In this document: piece after piece, positions 60,964 through 64,000 of the stretch
How the letters are laid out: the number at the start of each line of letters is the position of its first letter
Numbering within the stretch: position 1 is the first letter of the stretch
From: Mangifera indica
Lineage: Eukaryota; Streptophyta; Magnoliopsida; Sapindales; Anacardiaceae
Direction: 5' to 3'
NCBI RefSeq assembly: GCF_011075055.1
Contig: NC_058151.1
Span: 4,978,251 to 5,042,250, forward strand
DNA: 64,000 nt
Notes under the pieces: generated by a model
What the model was told of the DNA's origin: nothing
The model's database searches: none
What the model saw: only the letters and a program-made list of their open reading frames with translations
Made by a program: the position numbers and the translations under genes

Positions 60964-62581
60964 ATGGCAGAACGTGGCGGTGAGCGTGGAGCTTTTGGGC
61001 GTGGGTTTGGCCGCGGCCGTGGTGACCGTGGAGGCCCTCGTGGCCGCCGCCGCGCTGGCCGTAGAGAGGAGGAAGAGAAGTGGGTTCCAGTCACTAAACT
61101 CGGTCGTTTAGTTAAGGAGAATAAGATCAGAAGCCTTGAGCAGATCTATCTCCACTCTTTACCGATCAAGGAGTACCAAATTATTGACCAACTAGTCGGC
61201 CCCTCCTTGAAGGATGAGGTCATGAAAATCATGCCGGTTCAGAAGCAAACTCGTGCCGGTCAGAGAACCAGGTTCAAAGCTTTTGTTGTCGTTGGAGATG
61301 GTAACGGCCATGTGGGGCTCGGTGTTAAGTGCTCCAAGGAAGTGGCTACCGCTATTCGAGGGGCCATTATATTGGCAAAACTTTCCGTTATTCCGGTGAG
61401 GAGAGGATACTGGGGTAACAAGATCGGTAAGCCACACACTGTACCCTGCAAGGTTACCGGGAAGTGTGGTAGTGTTACCGTGAGAATGGTGCCAGCCCCT
61501 CGTGGTGCTGGGATCGTGGCTGCTAGGGTTCCCAAGAAAGTCCTTCAGTTCGCTGGGATTGAGGATGTTTTCACTTCGTCACGTGGCTCTACCAAGACTC
61601 TTGGAAATTTTGTTAAGGTTTAGATCTTTACTTGTTTTTCGTTGATAAGTTTTATTGATTTGATTGATTATTTATATATTTGGTGACCAAATATTATAAC
61701 TAAGGTTTAAGTTTAAAGATGTAATCACTATTTATTGTGAATTTTGTTTTTGTGGTAGATCTTATAGATGAATTACAGATTGCATGTTTGGTTGTGTATT
61801 TAATTTATAATCACGATAAATTGCTTCAAATACAAGTCAATTGTGTTTCTGTTAGTTCTACTGCATTTTTTTAAGGTTCAAATTATGTTTCATATTCAAT
61901 TTAACGTTCTGAAAGTAGTATTTCATGTTGAGTTTTCTACCAATTTGTGTTTCATTATGTTTTCCCAATGGATTTGTTTTGGCGCTGCAAAGGTAATATT
62001 TTGCATTTATATATATTCTTAAGATTCATGTACATTGGTAGAGCTTTTCACTGTTGTTTGTGGGAGATGTAGTTAAATGTTTATATAATTGATCAACTTC
62101 TGTTTTGATCTTTTTTTATGTATTATACTGTTTCATTGTTATTCATGAGGTTCTGATTTTATTTTTGGTTGAAAATGATGTTCATTCTTCAAGGAGTTCT
62201 GTTTGATTAGCCGTCATCGATGCTGTCCTTGAGCATTTTTCTTCTGTTTGTAGTGTACAGTTTGCTGCTTTTGCATTGTATATTATAAATTTTGTTGCGG
62301 TTATTCCATCTAATTGACATTGGGACTGAGGCCTTTTGGTTTTGCTATGACAAAATTTGTGATAATTGCAAGTTAATATTGAGTGAATGGTTTCTGATGT
62401 TTTACTTGGTTAAAATCAACAGGCAACTTTTGAGTGTTTGTTGAAGACATATGGATTCCTCACTCCTGACTTTTGGAGGGAGACCCGATTCCTGAAATCT
62501 CCATTCCAAGAGTACACTGATCTCTTGGCAAAGCCTACTGGCAAGCTGCTCATCGCAGAGGATCATGGAATTGATGCTTGA
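60964..62581 (+). CDS. RPS2: 40S ribosomal protein S2 (uS5)
   Basis: It encodes a core protein of the small cytosolic ribosomal subunit, located at the mRNA entry region and needed for decoding accuracy. Exon 1 is 60964-61617, the GT-AG intron 61618-62422 and exon 2 62423-62581, giving 270 aa. The N-terminus is RGG-rich (residues 4-32, [12 protein letters not shown]). The S5 N-terminal RNA-binding domain follows, with the signature [20 protein letters not shown] (about 100-121) and then [10 protein letters not shown]. The S5 C-terminal domain runs to about residue 235 ([20 protein letters not shown]). Exon 2 supplies the eukaryote-specific tail ([18 protein letters not shown]). If the intron is kept, translation stops after one extra codon (GTT TAG). 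The GC-rich, unbroken coding sequence contrasts with its surroundings and indicates an active gene. Confidence 0.96.
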
Positions 62582-64000
62582 GCTACTTTAGGTTTGTTGA
62601 ATTTTGGTCAGCCTTTTAGTATAGACTACAGTTTGTTTGTTTCAAATGTATGGTTTTTTTTGGACAATTCTGTTTTAAGATTTTGACATTTGAATCAAAT
62701 TATGGTTGGATTTGTATGGATACTCAATTTCTTTGATTACCAAAGTTATCATATACTTTGATTCCTCTGTTTTTTTCCTTCAAAATTTAAGAAGGTCGTC
62801 ATCTATTTTAGGCTACAAATAAGGATTAGAACCAAGAAAGAAATTGAAAGAGTGAATAAATTGATAGTGGAAGAGGCTATCTCGACAAGGTAAAATAGTA
62901 ATAGATGTTGAAATTAAGTTATGTTGATAAATAAATTCAAGATTTATTAGCCTATTTTAGGGATTGGCACAAAAGACAAAAGAGCTTCATTATGTTGAAA
63001 ATATTTTATTTAGGAACCCTAATCTCGTTTTTACTTGAAAATATTTCAGTTGTTAAATTTATGGTTTTTCTTTTTCAGCAAACTAATTGAATTTTGTCGA
63101 TTTTATCGAAGATTTCTGAAGGAGCAGTACTCCGAGTACAATTTTTTTCACATAATTTAGGTGTATAGATGATATATTATCATGTGTACATTGTTCTGTC
63201 CTGGATTTGAATTCTGGCCATTCTGGGCAGGCAGGATTTTTCCTTTAGATTTCGATAATGCAAGCACCGCAACATTAACTCATCAATCCAAGGCAACAAA
63301 CAAAGTCAAATATTTCGTGGCTATCATTTCCATAACTGGTTTCAAGAAGCTCTCGAAATCACGTTTTATATATAGGCAGTTCACAGTTTCTCTTCCACCC
63401 AAATTCAATAAATCTCATGTATTAATTTATCCGAGTAATGAAAGAACTTGGTTGGCGGTTAATTTGAAAAATATTTTATTACTAAAATTAGAAGATAATT
63501 TTAAAAATAGATTACTTTAAAGATTATTATGTATAAATTATTTTATGTTTGATAAACTGGATAGGTATAAATAATTATTTTTGGTTAAGAATAATAAAAA
63601 AAATATTAATATATTATTTTATTTAAATATTTTTAAATATAATTATTTTAAAATATTTTTTTATTTATTATATTAATAAAAAATAATATTATTTTTGTTT
63701 TAAAAAAATTAATAAATAAAGATATAATTATAATAAAATAAAAATTATCTTAGTAATAGTTTAAAACTTATTGTGAAAGTGATAATCAGAGCATCTTTTA
63801 TATTATATATTATATAATTATTAATAATATAATAATGACATAATATTTTGCGGTAGAATTTGTCTCTTATTGACCACCTGAATCTTTCAAGAATCCTAAA
63901 GATGTACAAGTGTGCATTGTTTAATTCCTGCCAGTATGGCAACTTGTGTCGATTGTCTGTATGGCAACCAATGGATGAGGGTACACCATCTCATGCACGG
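62582..64000. other. RPS2 3' flank and intergenic DNA
   Basis: 62582-62800 is probably 3' UTR and terminator region. The remaining stretch is A/T-rich; the open frame at 63182-63520 has no recognisable motif. 63590-63840 is nearly pure A/T. Confidence 0.4.

Noticed and set aside
61192..61535. Minus-strand open frames of 81 and 91 codons within RPS2
   Set aside because: They are antisense shadows of the conserved, GC-rich RPS2 exon and match no known protein.
61618..62422. snoRNA within the RPS2 intron
   Set aside because: ATGATG and CTGA words exist, but no properly spaced C/D box pair with a terminal stem was found.
62820..63120. Possible gypsy-like reverse transcriptase remnant (FCRFYRRFLKEQ)
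   Set aside because: The match is limited to about 12 residues, without neighbouring motifs, and could be chance.
63182..63520. 112-codon plus-strand frame
   Set aside because: No motif, no coding-like composition and no support from neighbouring exons.
1..64000. CRISPR array, bacterial operons or phage genes
   Set aside because: No regular spacer arrays or dense short intergenic coding blocks; introns and plant transposons show a plant nuclear origin.

Overview
This is a gene-poor, strongly AT-rich window of plant nuclear DNA, almost certainly from a dicot. The evidence is GT-AG introns in plant-style genes, a plant polygalacturonase, a uS5 ribosomal protein gene with AAACCCTAA telo-boxes, and a typical plant transposon mix (hAT, MULE with Ulp1-like protease, CACTA, Ty1/copia). 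I cannot name the species from sequence alone.

Only three host genes look intact. (1) A nine-exon GH28 polygalacturonase on the plus strand at 7877-10164, with all catalytic motifs present. (2) A single-exon 114-aa membrane-anchored, proline-tailed protein on the minus strand at 26125-26469, of unknown function. (3) A two-exon cytosolic ribosomal protein S2 (uS5) gene on the plus strand at 60964-62581, with telo-boxes in its promoter and leader.

Layout: 0.8-2.2 kb is a decayed CACTA transposase and 3.4-4.1 kb a copia gag remnant, both on the minus strand. 7.7-10.2 kb is the polygalacturonase. 10.8-13.4 kb holds short non-autonomous elements and a foldback element. 14.8-22 kb is a dead Mutator-like element (MULE) with a plus-strand transposase and a minus-strand DUF1985/Ulp1 protease. 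23.7-25.4 kb has two neighbouring foldback elements. 26 kb is the small gene. 28.9-29.3 kb is a large AT hairpin with GC-rich arms. 30.5-33.3 kb is a RICESLEEPER-like hAT with an 8-bp target duplication, followed by a 317-bp MITE. 33.8-39.1 kb is a foldback element split by a 4.56-kb hAT. 39.4-45.6 kb is a second Ulp1-type MULE with about 240-bp terminal inverted repeats. 45.6-49.3 kb is a mosaic of duplicated host fragments (an RPS2 promoter copy, a PGK exon and a direct repeat). 49.3-56.8 kb is a three-deep nest of elements. 57.5-58.7 kb is a copia gag remnant, and 60-62.6 kb is RPS2.

The most notable structure is the nest at 49.3-56.8 kb. An inverted second copy of the 34-39 kb hAT (50936-56045, TSD CTGAAAAG) sits inside a transposase-less relative (49587-56234, TSD CATCCTAC). 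That relative carries two exons and the intervening intron of a 26S proteasome RPN9-like gene, so it is a Pack-hAT. It in turn lies in a minisatellite-bearing repeat. The two transposase copies carry different lesions. All boundaries and target duplications were read by eye; no alignment or database search was run.
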